Shown: positions 9,146 through 18,052, numbered from the stretch's first letter. The stretch is DNA of 64,000 nt from Streptomyces venezuelae (GCF_008642335.1 NZ_CP029191.1:7006001-7070000); one strand, 5' to 3'. Notes: generated by a model not told the origin, from the letters alone. Program-made: numbers and translations.

Positions 9146-10057
9146 TCAGAACCGCGAGAGCCGAAGCCCCGCGGGCTCCACCGGCTGAGCCGGGATCGAG
9201 GGCAGAGGCTCCGGCACGGGCTCGCCGGCAGCGCCGTGCGGGGACCGCGTGAGCACGACCACGCCGTACGCCGCCACCGCCGCGCCCGCCACGGCGATGA
9301 GGATGCCGCCGATGCCGCCCTGCAGGCGCTCGCCGAGCAGCGCGACGCCGATCACGGAGGCCGCCAGGGGGTTGGCGAGCGTCACCACGGCGAGCGGCGC
9401 GCCGAGGCCGCCGCGGTAGGCGGTCTGCGAGAGCAGCAGGCCGCCCGCGGCGAACGCCGCGACCAGCACCGCCACGATCAACACCTGCGGGCTGAGCAGC
9501 GGTCCCGACCGGTCCGTGACGGCGACCGTCACGGTCTGCGTGAGCGCCGACGCGACCCCGGAGGCGAAGCCGGACGCCGTGGCATGCCGCAGGCCGGGCC
9601 GCGTGCCGGGCCGGGAGAGGACCCCGATGGCCGCCATCGTCGCGGCGGCCACGACCAGGGCCTCCGGCACCGTCAGCGTGTCGTCGGGGGCCGGTCCCGA
9701 CGCGGTCAGGAGGAGCGCGCCGAGGCCGATGAGCGTGAGCCCCGTGCCCCGCCACTCCAGGCGCGTGACCCGGCGCCCCGCGAGCCGCGCGCCGAGCGGC
9801 ACCGCGGCGACCAGGGTGAGGGCTCCGAGCGGCTGGACCAGGGTGAGCGGACCGTACTTGAGCGCCGCCACGTGCAGCAGCGCCGCGGAGGCGTTGAGTC
9901 CGACGGAGGACCACCAGACGCCGCTGCCGAGCATCCGCAGGACCCCGCTCTCGCCGTCGTGGACGCGCGAGGCGAGCCGCTCCTGTGCCACTGCCGCCGC
10001 GGCGTACGCGGCCGCGGAGACGAGCGAGAGGGCGACGGCGAGCAGTGTGGCGCTCAT
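9146..10057 (-). CDS. DMT-superfamily (EamA-like) membrane transporter
   Basis: This 303-residue, very hydrophobic protein has about ten predicted membrane segments and the two-fold repeat layout of drug/metabolite transporters (for example PLTLVQPLGALTLVAAVPLGA and APLAVVTLANPLAASVIGVALLGERL). The substrate is unknown. The ATG at 10057 overlaps the stop of the upstream PAP2 gene (ATGA), so the two genes are translationally coupled and probably act together. The C-terminal tail after residue 275 is hydrophilic. Confidence 0.85.
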   Translation of the reverse strand: MSATLLAVALSLVSAAAYAAAAVAQERLASRVHDGESGVLRMLGSGVWWSSVGLNASAALLHVAALKYGPLTLVQPLGALTLVAAVPLGARLAGRRVTRLEWRGTGLTLIGLGALLLTASGPAPDDTLTVPEALVVAAATMAAIGVLSRPGTRPGLRHATASGFASGVASALTQTVTVAVTDRSGPLLSPQVLIVAVLVAAFAAGGLLLSQTAYRGGLGAPLAVVTLANPLAASVIGVALLGERLQGGIGGILIAVAGAAVAAYGVVVLTRSPHGAAGEPVPEPLPSIPAQPVEPAGLRLSRF

Positions 10058-10851
10058 CGGCCGGCCCCCGAGGAGACGAGGTGGTGCGCCGGCGCGGGCG
10101 CGGAACGGCGCACGACCAGCGAGCGGCCGGGGCGCGGCAGCCGGATCACCGCGAGCGCGATGCCGAGGAGTGCGGTCGCCGCGATCGCATCGAGCCAGTA
10201 GTGGTTGGCGGTGCCCACCACCACCAGCAGGGTCAGCAGGGGGTGCAGCAGCCACAGCCACCGCCACCGCGACGACGTGGCGACGATCATGCCGACGGCG
10301 AGCATCAGCGCCCAGCCGAAGTGCAGGGACGGCATGGCGGCGAACTGGTTGGCCATCGTGTCGGTCGCGGGCTTCGCGGCGTACACCGAGGGCCCGTACA
10401 CCTGCGCCGTGTCCACGAGGTGCGCGGCGTCCAGCATGCGCGGGGGCGCGAGCGGGAAGCCGAGGTGCAGGACGAGCGCGGCCGCGGTGAGCGCGGCGAG
10501 CACGCGGCGCGTCCATACGTAATGCCGCGGCCTGCGCAGGTACAGCCAGACCAGGAACAGCAGGGTCGCGGGGAAGTGCACGGTCGCGTAGTACGTGTTC
10601 GCGACGTGGATCAGCGTGTCGCTGCTGAGCAGGGCGTCCTGCACGGCGCCCTCGCCGGGCAGCCGCAGCGTGCGTTCGGCGTCCCACACGCGGTGCGCGT
10701 TGTGGAAGGCCTCGCCGGTGTGCCCGTTGGCGAGCTGCCTGCCGAATTTGTAGACGAGGAAGAGTCCTACGACGAGGAGGAGCTCGCGGACGAGGGGCGG
10801 TCGGACGTTTATGTCCGGCTCCCGTTCGGCAGGCTCGGTTCGGGATTCCAT
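10054..10851 (-). CDS. PAP2-type membrane phosphatase/phosphotransferase
   Basis: This 265-residue integral membrane protein has six or so membrane segments. It belongs to the PAP2_3/inositol phosphorylceramide synthase-like branch: it contains AMPSLHFGWALM and GTANHYWLDAIAA, the usual P-S-x-H and H-x3-D motifs. It probably acts on a lipid phosphate. ATG 10851 was chosen because the region upstream is the palindromic operator. A further in-frame ATG at 10914 would lie at the operator edge. It is the first gene of a two-gene operon with the DMT transporter and is divergent from a TetR gene. Confidence 0.8.
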   Translation of the reverse strand: MESRTEPAEREPDINVRPPLVRELLLVVGLFLVYKFGRQLANGHTGEAFHNAHRVWDAERTLRLPGEGAVQDALLSSDTLIHVANTYYATVHFPATLLFLVWLYLRRPRHYVWTRRVLAALTAAALVLHLGFPLAPPRMLDAAHLVDTAQVYGPSVYAAKPATDTMANQFAAMPSLHFGWALMLAVGMIVATSSRWRWLWLLHPLLTLLVVVGTANHYWLDAIAATALLGIALAVIRLPRPGRSLVVRRSAPAPAHHLVSSGAGR

Positions 10852-10914
10852 CCCCCGGCCCCTTTGCGTGACGACTGGGTAGTGCGGTGCTGAGCGGAGG
10901 ATCGCCCCACTCAT

Positions 10915-10964
10915 CGATACGCCAGTGTACCGATACGGAGGCGTACCGGTACACTGGCGTATCG
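10915..10964. promoter_or_regulatory. Long inverted repeat, probable operator of the divergent TetR regulator
   Basis: Perfect 18-bp arms (CGATACGCCAGTGTACCG at 10915-10932 and its complement at 10947-10964) flank a 14-nt spacer. The spacer itself repeats CGATAC-like half sites. The element lies between the PAP2 start (10851) and the TetR start (11012), where it could silence both promoters. TetR dimers typically bind such palindromes. The length suggests two dimers or two overlapping operators. Confidence 0.75.
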
Positions 10965-11011
10965 AAAGGTGCCGGTCGCGCAGACCGGCCGCCATAGCCA
11001 GGAAGTGAGTC

Positions 11012-11596
11012 ATGACGTCGACGTCGAACCGCTCGAAGATCACGCCGGAGCGTGAGCAGGAGTTCTACGACGCCGTCCTCGACCAGCTCCGCCAGTGCGG
11101 GTACGAGGCGCTGACCATGGAAGGCGTCGCCGCCCGCACGAAGTGCAGCAAGTCCACGCTCTACCGGCAGTGGAAGACCAAGCCCCAGTTCGTGGCCGCC
11201 GCGCTGCGCGCCAACCGCTGTGTGCGGTTCGCGGGCATCGACACCGGCAGCCTCGCCGGGGACCTGCGGGAGGCGGCACGCGCGGCCGGCGAGCAGTCGG
11301 GCCGCGACACGATGCTGGTCCAGGCGCTCAGCCACGCGGTCCTGCAGGACGAGGACCTGCAGCGGGTGCTGCGCGAGACGCTGGTCGAGCCCGAGCTGCA
11401 GGCCATCGCCGCGATCATCCGGCGCGGGGTCGAGCGCGGCGAGATCGCCGAGGGGCACCCGGCGGTGGAGTTCCTCTCGGTGCAGCTGTTCGGCGTGCTG
11501 CGCGCCCGCCCCATTCTGGAGGGGGCGTACGCCGACGAGGAGTACGTGACCCGTTTCGTGGAGGCCTGTGTGCTCCCCGCACTGGGCCTCACCTGA
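11012..11596 (+). CDS. TetR-family transcriptional regulator
   Basis: This 194-residue regulator has an N-terminal helix-turn-helix (residues about 17-63; ALTMEGVAARTKCSKSTLYRQWKTK) and a TetR C-terminal ligand domain (about 75-190). It starts at ATG 11012, only about 48 nt from the long palindrome, and is divergent from the PAP2-DMT operon. The simplest reading is a local repressor of that operon and of itself. The effector is unknown. It ends near a strong hairpin (11601-11635). Confidence 0.92.
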   Translation: MTSTSNRSKITPEREQEFYDAVLDQLRQCGYEALTMEGVAARTKCSKSTLYRQWKTKPQFVAAALRANRCVRFAGIDTGSLAGDLREAARAAGEQSGRDTMLVQALSHAVLQDEDLQRVLRETLVEPELQAIAAIIRRGVERGEIAEGHPAVEFLSVQLFGVLRARPILEGAYADEEYVTRFVEACVLPALGLT

Positions 11597-11600
11597 TCGT

Positions 11601-11721
11601 GGGCCCGGATCCGTTGGATGACGGGATCCGGGCCCGCCCGCGCCGCACCGTGGGGACGGGGGCGGCGCGCACCCCCGGGCCGGGCGGTGTTCCTCCTGAG
11701 CGGCGAGGAACCCCGCCCGGC
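11601..11721. terminator. Pair of hairpin terminators between convergent genes
   Basis: A first inverted repeat has perfect 12-bp arms (11601-11612 and 11624-11635). A second has 17-bp arms with one mismatch (11679-11695 and 11705-11721). They separate the TetR gene from the convergent DUF2510 gene. There are no T-tracts. Confidence 0.75.
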
Positions 11722-11773
11722 CCTGCTGTGTCTCTGCCTGGGTGGCCCGGGCCCATGCCTGGGCGACCCGGGC

Positions 11774-12754
11774 CTATACGTCCTGGCCGTTGCCGCCGCT
11801 CGCGCCGACCGGCCCCGCCTTGATGCCCTTCGCGATCTCGTCCATGACGGACTGGGACGGCGCCTTGTCGTTGACGTCGATGCCCATGCGGACGATGACG
11901 ATCTTCGACTTGTCGGCGGGGGAGGGGAAGGCGAGCGACTCGACGTAGCCGTCGTCGCTCTTCTGCGTGACGGCCTTCCAGCGGACGTAGTAGCCCTTCT
12001 GGCCCGCCACGGTGATGGACTCGGAGGCCAGCACCTTGTGCGAGGTGATCTTGCCATAGGTCTTGCCGCCGTAGCCCTGCGCGGCGTTCTTCTTGATGTC
12101 CGCCTTGGCCGCCGCCTCCGGGGTGTCCGCGTCGATCTTCAGCTGCTCGGCCGACTGCGAGAAGGCACTGCCGCGGGTGCACTGCTCACTGGCGTTGCCC
12201 GGACAGGGGATGGGGTCCGTCTGCACCCCGGCGCCGTACTCGGTGCTGCCGCCCTTCCAGCCGTCCGGCACGGGGATCTTGATGCCGTTCACGACGTCGC
12301 CGGCGAAGCCGGGGTCCTGCTCCGGGCCCTGTTCCGGGCCCCGCGGGTCGGGTGCGCCCGGGGAACGGGGGGTTTCCGAGGAATCCGGGTCCTGCGGGTC
12401 CTGCGGGGCGCCGGCCGACGGCTCCTTCACCGCGGAGCCGCCGCCGTCGCTGTCGTCGTCGGAGGTGAGGGCGTACACGCCCCCGCCTATCCCGGCGAGG
12501 ACGACGAGCACGACGCCCGCGGCTATCGCCACGCGCAGTTTGCGGCGCGGGGCGGGGGCGGGGGCCTGGCCGGGGTACGCAGGGGCTTGTTCCGGATACG
12601 CCGGGAAGGCCGGTTGTGTCGGATGGGCCGCGGTGCCCGCGGCGGCGCGCACCTGGTCCGTCCACACGGTCCCGTCCCACCAGCGCTCGGTGGGAGGACC
12701 GTCGGCGGTCCGGCCGGGGTCGGGGTACCAGCCCGGGGGAGTCATCTGGGTCAT
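11774..12754 (-). CDS. DUF2510 membrane-anchored protein of unknown function
   Basis: This 326-residue protein has an N-terminal DUF2510 module (PPGWYPDPG..ERWWDGTVWTDQ), a P/A/Y-rich linker, one membrane segment (VAIAAGVVLVVLAGIGGGVYAL, about residues 75-96), an acidic and proline-rich stalk, and an extracellular domain from about 145 (IKIPVPDGW.., then MGIDVNDKAPSQSVMDEI). The topology implies an N-in, C-out single-pass protein. The start at ATG 12754 has a weak ribosome site; ATG 12745 is an alternative. It is the second DUF2510 protein within 5 kb, but the rest is unrelated to the first. Confidence 0.75.
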   Translation of the reverse strand: MTQMTPPGWYPDPGRTADGPPTERWWDGTVWTDQVRAAAGTAAHPTQPAFPAYPEQAPAYPGQAPAPAPRRKLRVAIAAGVVLVVLAGIGGGVYALTSDDDSDGGGSAVKEPSAGAPQDPQDPDSSETPRSPGAPDPRGPEQGPEQDPGFAGDVVNGIKIPVPDGWKGGSTEYGAGVQTDPIPCPGNASEQCTRGSAFSQSAEQLKIDADTPEAAAKADIKKNAAQGYGGKTYGKITSHKVLASESITVAGQKGYYVRWKAVTQKSDDGYVESLAFPSPADKSKIVIVRMGIDVNDKAPSQSVMDEIAKGIKAGPVGASGGNGQDV

Positions 12755-12849
12755 GTCGGTCAGCGTATGAGCCCCGCGTGAAAGCCGGATGAGAGGGGCG
12801 GCCTCAATTCGGCCCACTCCACGATCCGGCTCACACCGCGGGTGGCTGC

Positions 12850-14034
12850 CTACCGGCCCGCGTCTTCATGCCCGTTGACGACGAGCCGCACCGGTCCCTG
12901 CGCTCCCTCCGTCACTCGCGGCCACCGCGTCCCGCCCCTACCCGGAGTGATCGAACCCAGCACGCTCGCGTGCCGGGCGCCCGTGCTCGCCGGGACGGTG
13001 CCCGGCAGGCCGTGCAGGGTCAGGAAACCGAGGACGGCGAAGGCGTACGCCTCCTTCGCGGCGGACGGCAGGCCGAGCTCGCCGGACGTGCGCAACGGCA
13101 GCCCCTCGCCCAACTCCGCCCGCAGGAACCTCATCAGCACCGGATTCGCGGTCCCGCCCCCGGAGGCGATGACTTCGGATGCCCCCACCGAGCGGACGGC
13201 GTCGGCGACCGTGCGGGCGGTGAGGCGGGTGAGGGTGGCGACGACGTCCTCGGTGGGCAGCGCCTCGTACCCCTTCAACGCCGTACGCAGGTATGGCAGG
13301 TGGAAGAGCTCCTTGCCCGTCGTCTTCGGCGCGGGCAGGGAGTAGTAGGGCTCGTCCAGGAGCCGGGCGAGGAGGCCCTCGTCGACCGTGCCCTGCTCGG
13401 CGAGTTCGCCGTCCAGGTCGTACGAGAGGCGGCCGCCCGTCGCCTCGTGCACGGCCGCGTCCACCAGGGCGTTGGCGGGGCCGGTGTCGAACGCGGTGCC
13501 GTCGGCGGCGGTGATGTTGGCGATGCCGCCGAGGTTCAGCGCGGCGGGGGTGCCGGGCCTGCCGCGCAGCCACATGCGGTCCACGAGGCTGACCAGGGGC
13601 GCGCCCTGACCGCCCGCCGCGATGTCGCGCGGGCGGAAGTCGGCGACCACCGGCAGCCCGGTCGCCTCGGCGATCCACGCGGGCTGGCCGATCTGCAGCG
13701 TGCCGTGCACCCGGCCGCCCTCCACCCAGTGGAAGACGGTCTGCCCGTGCGAGGCGACCAGTTCGGCCCGCCCGTCGCACAGTTCACGGTCGGCCTCGAC
13801 CGCGGCGGCGGCGAAGGCGCGCCCGATGTCCGTGTCCAGTCGGCAGACCTCGGCGAGGGTGGTCGCGGCGGGCGGCAGCGCGGCGCCGAGCGCGGCACGC
13901 AGCCCTTCGTCGTAGCCCCGGGTGATCAGCCCGAGGGGGGTGAGGACCAGGCGGTCGCCGTCCAGCGTCAGATCGGCGGCTGCCGCGTCGATCGCGTCGT
14001 ACGAGGTCCCTGACATGAGCCCGATCACGCGCAC
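12850..14034 (-). CDS. anmK: Anhydro-N-acetylmuramic acid kinase
   Basis: This 394-residue sugar kinase of the ASKHA fold phosphorylates and opens 1,6-anhydro-MurNAc during peptidoglycan recycling. Family motifs are GLMSGTSYDAIDA at the N-terminus, ELVASHGQTVFHW, LNLGGIANIT, and the late GGGTANPVLM. GTG 14034 is taken as the start because AAGGAGG (14041-14047) lies six bases upstream and MSGTS then falls near the N-terminus as in the family. An upstream ATG at 14064 would add ten residues that are not conserved. It follows the acyl-CoA dehydrogenase operon on the same strand after 216 bases and is not functionally linked to it. Confidence 0.93.
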   Translation of the reverse strand: MRVIGLMSGTSYDAIDAAAADLTLDGDRLVLTPLGLITRGYDEGLRAALGAALPPAATTLAEVCRLDTDIGRAFAAAAVEADRELCDGRAELVASHGQTVFHWVEGGRVHGTLQIGQPAWIAEATGLPVVADFRPRDIAAGGQGAPLVSLVDRMWLRGRPGTPAALNLGGIANITAADGTAFDTGPANALVDAAVHEATGGRLSYDLDGELAEQGTVDEGLLARLLDEPYYSLPAPKTTGKELFHLPYLRTALKGYEALPTEDVVATLTRLTARTVADAVRSVGASEVIASGGGTANPVLMRFLRAELGEGLPLRTSGELGLPSAAKEAYAFAVLGFLTLHGLPGTVPASTGARHASVLGSITPGRGGTRWPRVTEGAQGPVRLVVNGHEDAGR

Positions 14035-14250
14035 GTGGGGCCTCCTTCTCGGTCGGCTCCCCAATGCGCTTGATCATCGCATCCCGCGGCCCGCGCCCGA
14101 CCCGGGTTCCCGGAAACGAGGCCCGACGGGCGGGGGTGCGCGACGCCCCGTTCCCAGCGCGCGCCGAGCACCCGCCCCTTCCGCACCTCCGAATCCCCTC
14201 CGGGCGCCCCTCCCGCAGGAACCCGCCACGCACCCCGGGTGAGGGACGGG

Positions 14251-15237
14251 TCACTCGCGCGCCGCGAGCACCCGCCCCCGCCACACCCCCGGGTCCCCCC
14301 ACGCGCCCCGCAGCGCCCGTGCCTTCGTGAGCCACAGGGACAGGTCGAGCTCCGCCGTGTAGCCGATCGCGCCGTGCAGTTGGAGCGCGGCGCGGGCCGC
14401 GCCGTACGCGGACTCCGCCGTCGTCACCTTGGCCGCGGCGATGTCGCCCGGTGTCATCGTCGTCGCGGCACCGAACACCAGGGGACGCGCGAACTCCAGG
14501 CGTACCAGCACGTCCGCGAGCCGGTGCTTGACGGCCTGGAACGCGCCGATCGGGGCGCCGAACTGGGCCCGCTGCTTCGCGTACGCGACGGTCCTGTCGA
14601 GCAGGGCGAGGCCGACGCCCAGCGACTGGGCGGCCGTGGCGAGCGCCGCCCAGGCCGTCGCGTGCCGCGCCGCCGCGGTGACGGCGGGCCCCGAGGCGAG
14701 CAGTTCGCCGCCCGGCAGCGGCGCGGCGAGACGCCGCGCGGGGTCCAGGGAGCGCCGCACGCGCGCGTGCCCGGGGGCGAGCCGCAGTTCGCCGTCGGCC
14801 GCGGTCAGGATGAGGTCGGCCGCGTCCGCGTCCAGGGCGAGCGGCCCGCCCCGCGGCAGCGTCAGCGTCGCGGTCGCCGCGCCCGAGGCCAGGGAGGGCA
14901 GGAAGCGCTTGGCCGGCTCCCGTTCGCCCTCCTCGGCGAGGCGGGCGAGGAGGGCGGCCGCCGCCACCGTCTCGACGACCGGCCCCGGCACGGCGTGCCG
15001 CCCCACCTCCACGAACGCGACGGCCGTCTCCACGGAGAGCGGCCCCACCCCCTCGTACTCCCCGGGAACGGGCAGTGCGAAGACGCCCGCGGCCGCGAGC
15101 CGCCCCCACACGGCCCGCCCCGGCCCGTGCTCGCCGACGCTCCACGCGCGCGTGGCCGCCACCGTGTCGGCCGCCGTCAGCATCGCGTCCAGGGAGCGTG
15201 CGAACTCCCGCTGCTCGTCGTCGAGGAGGAACCTCAT
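14251..15237 (-). CDS. Acyl-CoA dehydrogenase, small subunit type
   Basis: This 328-residue flavoprotein of the acyl-CoA dehydrogenase fold carries QLHGAIGYTAELDLSLW near the C-terminus, as in one subunit of the heteromeric steroid acyl-CoA dehydrogenases of actinobacteria. Its ATG overlaps the stop of the large-subunit gene (ATGA), which favours a 1:1 complex (alpha2beta2 in known cases). The likely role is dehydrogenation of an acyl-CoA intermediate of the steroid C/D rings (FadE/IpdE group). The exact substrate cannot be told from sequence alone. Confidence 0.85.
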   Translation of the reverse strand: MRFLLDDEQREFARSLDAMLTAADTVAATRAWSVGEHGPGRAVWGRLAAAGVFALPVPGEYEGVGPLSVETAVAFVEVGRHAVPGPVVETVAAAALLARLAEEGEREPAKRFLPSLASGAATATLTLPRGGPLALDADAADLILTAADGELRLAPGHARVRRSLDPARRLAAPLPGGELLASGPAVTAAARHATAWAALATAAQSLGVGLALLDRTVAYAKQRAQFGAPIGAFQAVKHRLADVLVRLEFARPLVFGAATTMTPGDIAAAKVTTAESAYGAARAALQLHGAIGYTAELDLSLWLTKARALRGAWGDPGVWRGRVLAARE

Positions 15238-16424
15238 CAGCGGCGTCCCTTCGGCAGGCCGAGCAGCCGCTCGGCGATGATGTCCCGCTGGATCTCGTTC
15301 GTGCCGGCGTAGATGGGGCCGGCGAGCGAGAACACATACCCCTCCGCCCAGTCGGGGCCCTCCGCGGGTGAGCCGTCGAGCAACTCGCCGTCGGGACCGA
15401 GCAGATCGAGCGCCGTCTCGTGCAGCGCGATGTCGTACTCCGACCAGAAGATCTTGTTGAGGCTGGACTCGGCGCCGATCGTCTCGCCCGCCGCGAACCG
15501 CGAGGCGTTCGCCCAGGTGAACAACTCGTACGCACGCGCCCCTATGACGGCGTCGGCGACCCGGTCGCGCAGCGCCGTGTCGCCCGGGTCGGCCCGCGTG
15601 TGCCACTGCCGGGCCAGCCGGTCCGCGGCGGCGAGGAAGCGGCCCGGGGAGCGCAGCGTCAGCCCCCGTTCGTTGCCCGTCGTCGACATGGCGATCCGCC
15701 ACCCCTGCCCCGGCTCGCCGATCACGTCCTCGTCGGGCACGAAGACGTCGTCGAGGAAGAGCTCGGCGAACGCGGGCTTTCCGTCGAGGCGGCCGACGGG
15801 CCGGACCGTCACACCGTCCGCGTCGAGCGGGAACATCAGGTAGGTCAGGCCCCGGTGCGGCTTGGCGGGGTGTGCCGCGTCCCGTTGCGTGTCGGGTTGC
15901 TCGCCGCGGAACAGGCCGAACGCGCGGTCGGCGAACGCGGCCCGCGACGACCACGTCTTCTGGCCGCTGATCAGCCAGCCCCCGTCCGTGCGCCGCGCGG
16001 TGGAGCGCAGCGACGCGAGGTCGGAGCCCGACTCCGGCTCCGACCAGGCCTGCGCCCAGATCACCTCACCCGTCGCCATGGCGGGCAGCACCCGCGCGCG
16101 CTGCTCCTCGGTGCCGAAGTCGAAGAGGGTGGGCGCGAGGAGGTTGATGCCGTTCTGGGAGACCCGGCCCGGCGCGCCCGCCGCGTAGTACTCCTCCTCG
16201 AACACCAGCCACTTGACGATGTCGACGCCCTGTCCGCCGTACTCCTCCGGCCACGACACCACCGACCATCGGTCGGCCGCGAGCGTGCGCTCCCACTCCC
16301 GGTGGGCCGCGAAACCCTCCCCGGTCTCCAGCGAGGGCAGCGGCGCGGCCGGTACATGCGCGGCGAGCCATGCGCGTGCCCGCTGTCTGAACTCCCTCTC
16401 CCCGGCGGTGAAGTCCAGGTCCAT
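15237..16424 (-). CDS. Acyl-CoA dehydrogenase, large subunit (FadE30/IpdE-like)
   Basis: This 395-residue acyl-CoA dehydrogenase has QAWSEPESGSDLASL (FAD/substrate loop) and the C-terminal AGPIYAGTNEIQRDIIAERLL motif. The start at ATG 16424 (MDLDFTAGE) matches the normal N-terminus; upstream in-frame ATGs would run through the KstR2-type operator. It is the first gene of a two-gene operon divergent from ipdF, across a shared operator at 16471-16488. Oxidation of a HIP-derived acyl-CoA is inferred from context. Confidence 0.87.
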   Translation of the reverse strand: MDLDFTAGEREFRQRARAWLAAHVPAAPLPSLETGEGFAAHREWERTLAADRWSVVSWPEEYGGQGVDIVKWLVFEEEYYAAGAPGRVSQNGINLLAPTLFDFGTEEQRARVLPAMATGEVIWAQAWSEPESGSDLASLRSTARRTDGGWLISGQKTWSSRAAFADRAFGLFRGEQPDTQRDAAHPAKPHRGLTYLMFPLDADGVTVRPVGRLDGKPAFAELFLDDVFVPDEDVIGEPGQGWRIAMSTTGNERGLTLRSPGRFLAAADRLARQWHTRADPGDTALRDRVADAVIGARAYELFTWANASRFAAGETIGAESSLNKIFWSEYDIALHETALDLLGPDGELLDGSPAEGPDWAEGYVFSLAGPIYAGTNEIQRDIIAERLLGLPKGRR

Positions 16425-16470
16425 CGGCGGCCACCCCTTCGGCTCCTCGGTCTTCCCCGACAAGTCTTCC

Positions 16471-16488
16471 CTAACAAGTGTTTGGTAG
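16471..16488. promoter_or_regulatory. KstR2-type operator, site 1
   Basis: CTAACAAGTGTTTGGTAG is an imperfect palindrome containing AACAAGTGTTTGGT. That fits the KstR2 motif known from mycobacteria (AnCAAGnnCTTGnT) with one mismatch. It lies between the divergent acyl-CoA dehydrogenase operon and ipdF-kstR2-fadA6. A near-identical sequence occurs at 25639-25656. Confidence 0.8.
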
Positions 16489-16536
16489 ATTACCGTGAAG
16501 GGTGTCGAGGAGTCGAGAGCCGGAATCGGGGAGCCC

Positions 16537-17343
16537 ATGGACGCGTCCGCCCACGCACCCGCTCACGCGCCCGCCTACGTGGCCGCGCATGACCTGCTGG
16601 CCGACCGCACCGCCGTGATCACCGCGGCCGCTGGAGCGGGCATAGGGGGCGCCACCGCACGCCGCTTCCTGGAGGAGGGCGCGCGCGTCGTCATCGGCGA
16701 CGCCCACGCGGTCCGGACGAAGCAGTCGGTGGCGGCGCTCGCCGAGGAGTTCGGCGCCGACCGGATCGACGGCATCCCGTGCGACGTCACCGACGCGGCC
16801 CAGATCGAGGCTCTGTTCGACCTCGCCGAGCGGCGCCACGGACACCTGGACATCGTGGTGAACAACGCGGGGCTCGGCGGAACCGCCGAGCTCACCGAGA
16901 TGACCGACGACCAGTGGGACAAGGTCGTCGACGTCACGCTGAACGGCACCTTCCGCTCCACCCGCGAGGCCCTGCGCCGCCTGCGAACCGCAGGCCGAGC
17001 AGGCGTCATCGTGAACAACGCCTCCGTGCTCGGCTGGCGCGCCCAGGCGGGCCAGGCGCACTACGCCGCGGCGAAGGCCGGCGTCATGGCCCTCACCCGC
17101 TGCGCCGCCCTCGAAGCGGCCCCCCACGGCATCCGGGTCAACGCGGTCTCCCCGAGCCTCGCCCTGCACCCCCACCTCGCGAAGGTCACCTCCCCGGAAC
17201 TCCTCGAAGAGCTCACCGCGCGGGAGGCGTTCGGGCGGCACGCCGAGCCCTGGGAGATAGCCAACGTCATCGTCTTCCTGGCCAGTGGCTACTCCTCGTA
17301 CATGACGGGGGAGACGGTCTCGGTCAGCAGCCAGCACGCCTAG
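16537..17343 (+). CDS. ipdF: IpdF, SDR dehydrogenase of steroid C/D-ring catabolism
   Basis: This 268-residue short-chain dehydrogenase is very like mycobacterial IpdF, which oxidises the 5-hydroxy group of the HIC-CoA intermediate. Diagnostic segments are VITAAAGAGIGGATARR (cofactor site), NNAGLGG, NNASVLGWRAQAGQ followed by HYAAAKAGVMALTRC (the YxxxK catalytic pair), and TGETVSVSSQHA at the end. ATG 16537 is preferred, preceded by GGGGAG. The in-frame GTG at 16495 lies only six bases from the operator. It is the first gene of the ipdF-kstR2-fadA6 operon. Confidence 0.92.
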   Translation: MDASAHAPAHAPAYVAAHDLLADRTAVITAAAGAGIGGATARRFLEEGARVVIGDAHAVRTKQSVAALAEEFGADRIDGIPCDVTDAAQIEALFDLAERRHGHLDIVVNNAGLGGTAELTEMTDDQWDKVVDVTLNGTFRSTREALRRLRTAGRAGVIVNNASVLGWRAQAGQAHYAAAKAGVMALTRCAALEAAPHGIRVNAVSPSLALHPHLAKVTSPELLEELTAREAFGRHAEPWEIANVIVFLASGYSSYMTGETVSVSSQHA

Positions 17344-17358
17344 GCGGAGAATGTCCGT

Positions 17359-18003
17359 GTGCCGAACCCGAAACAGAGCGCCGGTGAAAAACCCGCCACC
17401 AAGAAGAAGCCCCAGGTGAGCCCCTCGCCCGAGCGGCGCCGCGAACTGCTCGCCATCGCCGCCGACGTATTCGCCGAGCAGGGCTACAACGCGACCACGG
17501 TCCGCAAGATCGCCGACGCCGCCGGCATGCTCGCCGGCAGCCTCTACTACCACTTCGACTCCAAGGAGTCGATGCTCGAAGAGATCCTCCGCACCTTCCT
17601 CACCGAGCTGTGGGACGGGTACGACACCGTGCTCCAGGCCCAGCTCGACCCCCGCGCCACGCTCGAAGCCCTCGTCACCGAGTCCTTCCGCGAGATCGAC
17701 CGGCACCGCGCCGCCGTCGCGATCTACCAGAAGGAGTCCCGGCACCTCGTCGCACAGCAGCGCTTCCAGTACCTGTCGGACTCGCAGCAGCGCTTCGAGA
17801 AGGCTTGGCTCACGACGCTGGAGCGCGGTGTCGCGGAAGGCGTCTTCCGTGACGACCTGGACGTCCGCCTCGCCTACCGCTTCGTGCGCGACACCGTCTG
17901 GGTCGCCGCGTCCTGGTACCGCCCCGGCGGAGGCCACAGCCCCGAGGAGATCGCCCGCCAGTACCTGTCGATGGTCCTGGACGGCATCTCCGTACGTACG
18001 TAG
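17359..18003 (+). CDS. kstR2: KstR2, TetR-family repressor of HIP catabolism
   Basis: This 214-residue TetR regulator has its helix-turn-helix at about residues 28-75 (NATTVRKIADAAGMLAGSLY). Its C-terminal half (RLAYRFVRDTVWVAASWYRP followed by GG and EIARQYLSMVLDGI) closely follows mycobacterial KstR2. KstR2 is a repressor released by HIP-CoA. GTG 17359 has GGAG ten bases upstream, and the gene starts 15 nt after ipdF. Two KstR2-type operators flank the two divergent promoter regions of the locus. The basic N-terminal tail is longer than in mycobacteria. Confidence 0.92.
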   Translation: MPNPKQSAGEKPATKKKPQVSPSPERRRELLAIAADVFAEQGYNATTVRKIADAAGMLAGSLYYHFDSKESMLEEILRTFLTELWDGYDTVLQAQLDPRATLEALVTESFREIDRHRAAVAIYQKESRHLVAQQRFQYLSDSQQRFEKAWLTTLERGVAEGVFRDDLDVRLAYRFVRDTVWVAASWYRPGGGHSPEEIARQYLSMVLDGISVRT

Positions 18004-18052
18004 CAGGCGCGTCGTCGCTCGCACGGCGCCCACGACCGAGGAGTACGCAGTC

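Noticed and set aside
14048..14250. Possible gene between anmK and the acyl-CoA dehydrogenase
   Set aside because: Only short frames with shadow composition; the stretch resembles its neighbour's GAGCACCCGCCCC tail and shows no start with a ribosome site.
16495..16536. GTG 16495 as the start of ipdF
   Set aside because: It lies six bases from the KstR2-type operator and has no ribosome site; ATG 16537 has GGGGAG before it and gives the normal family length.
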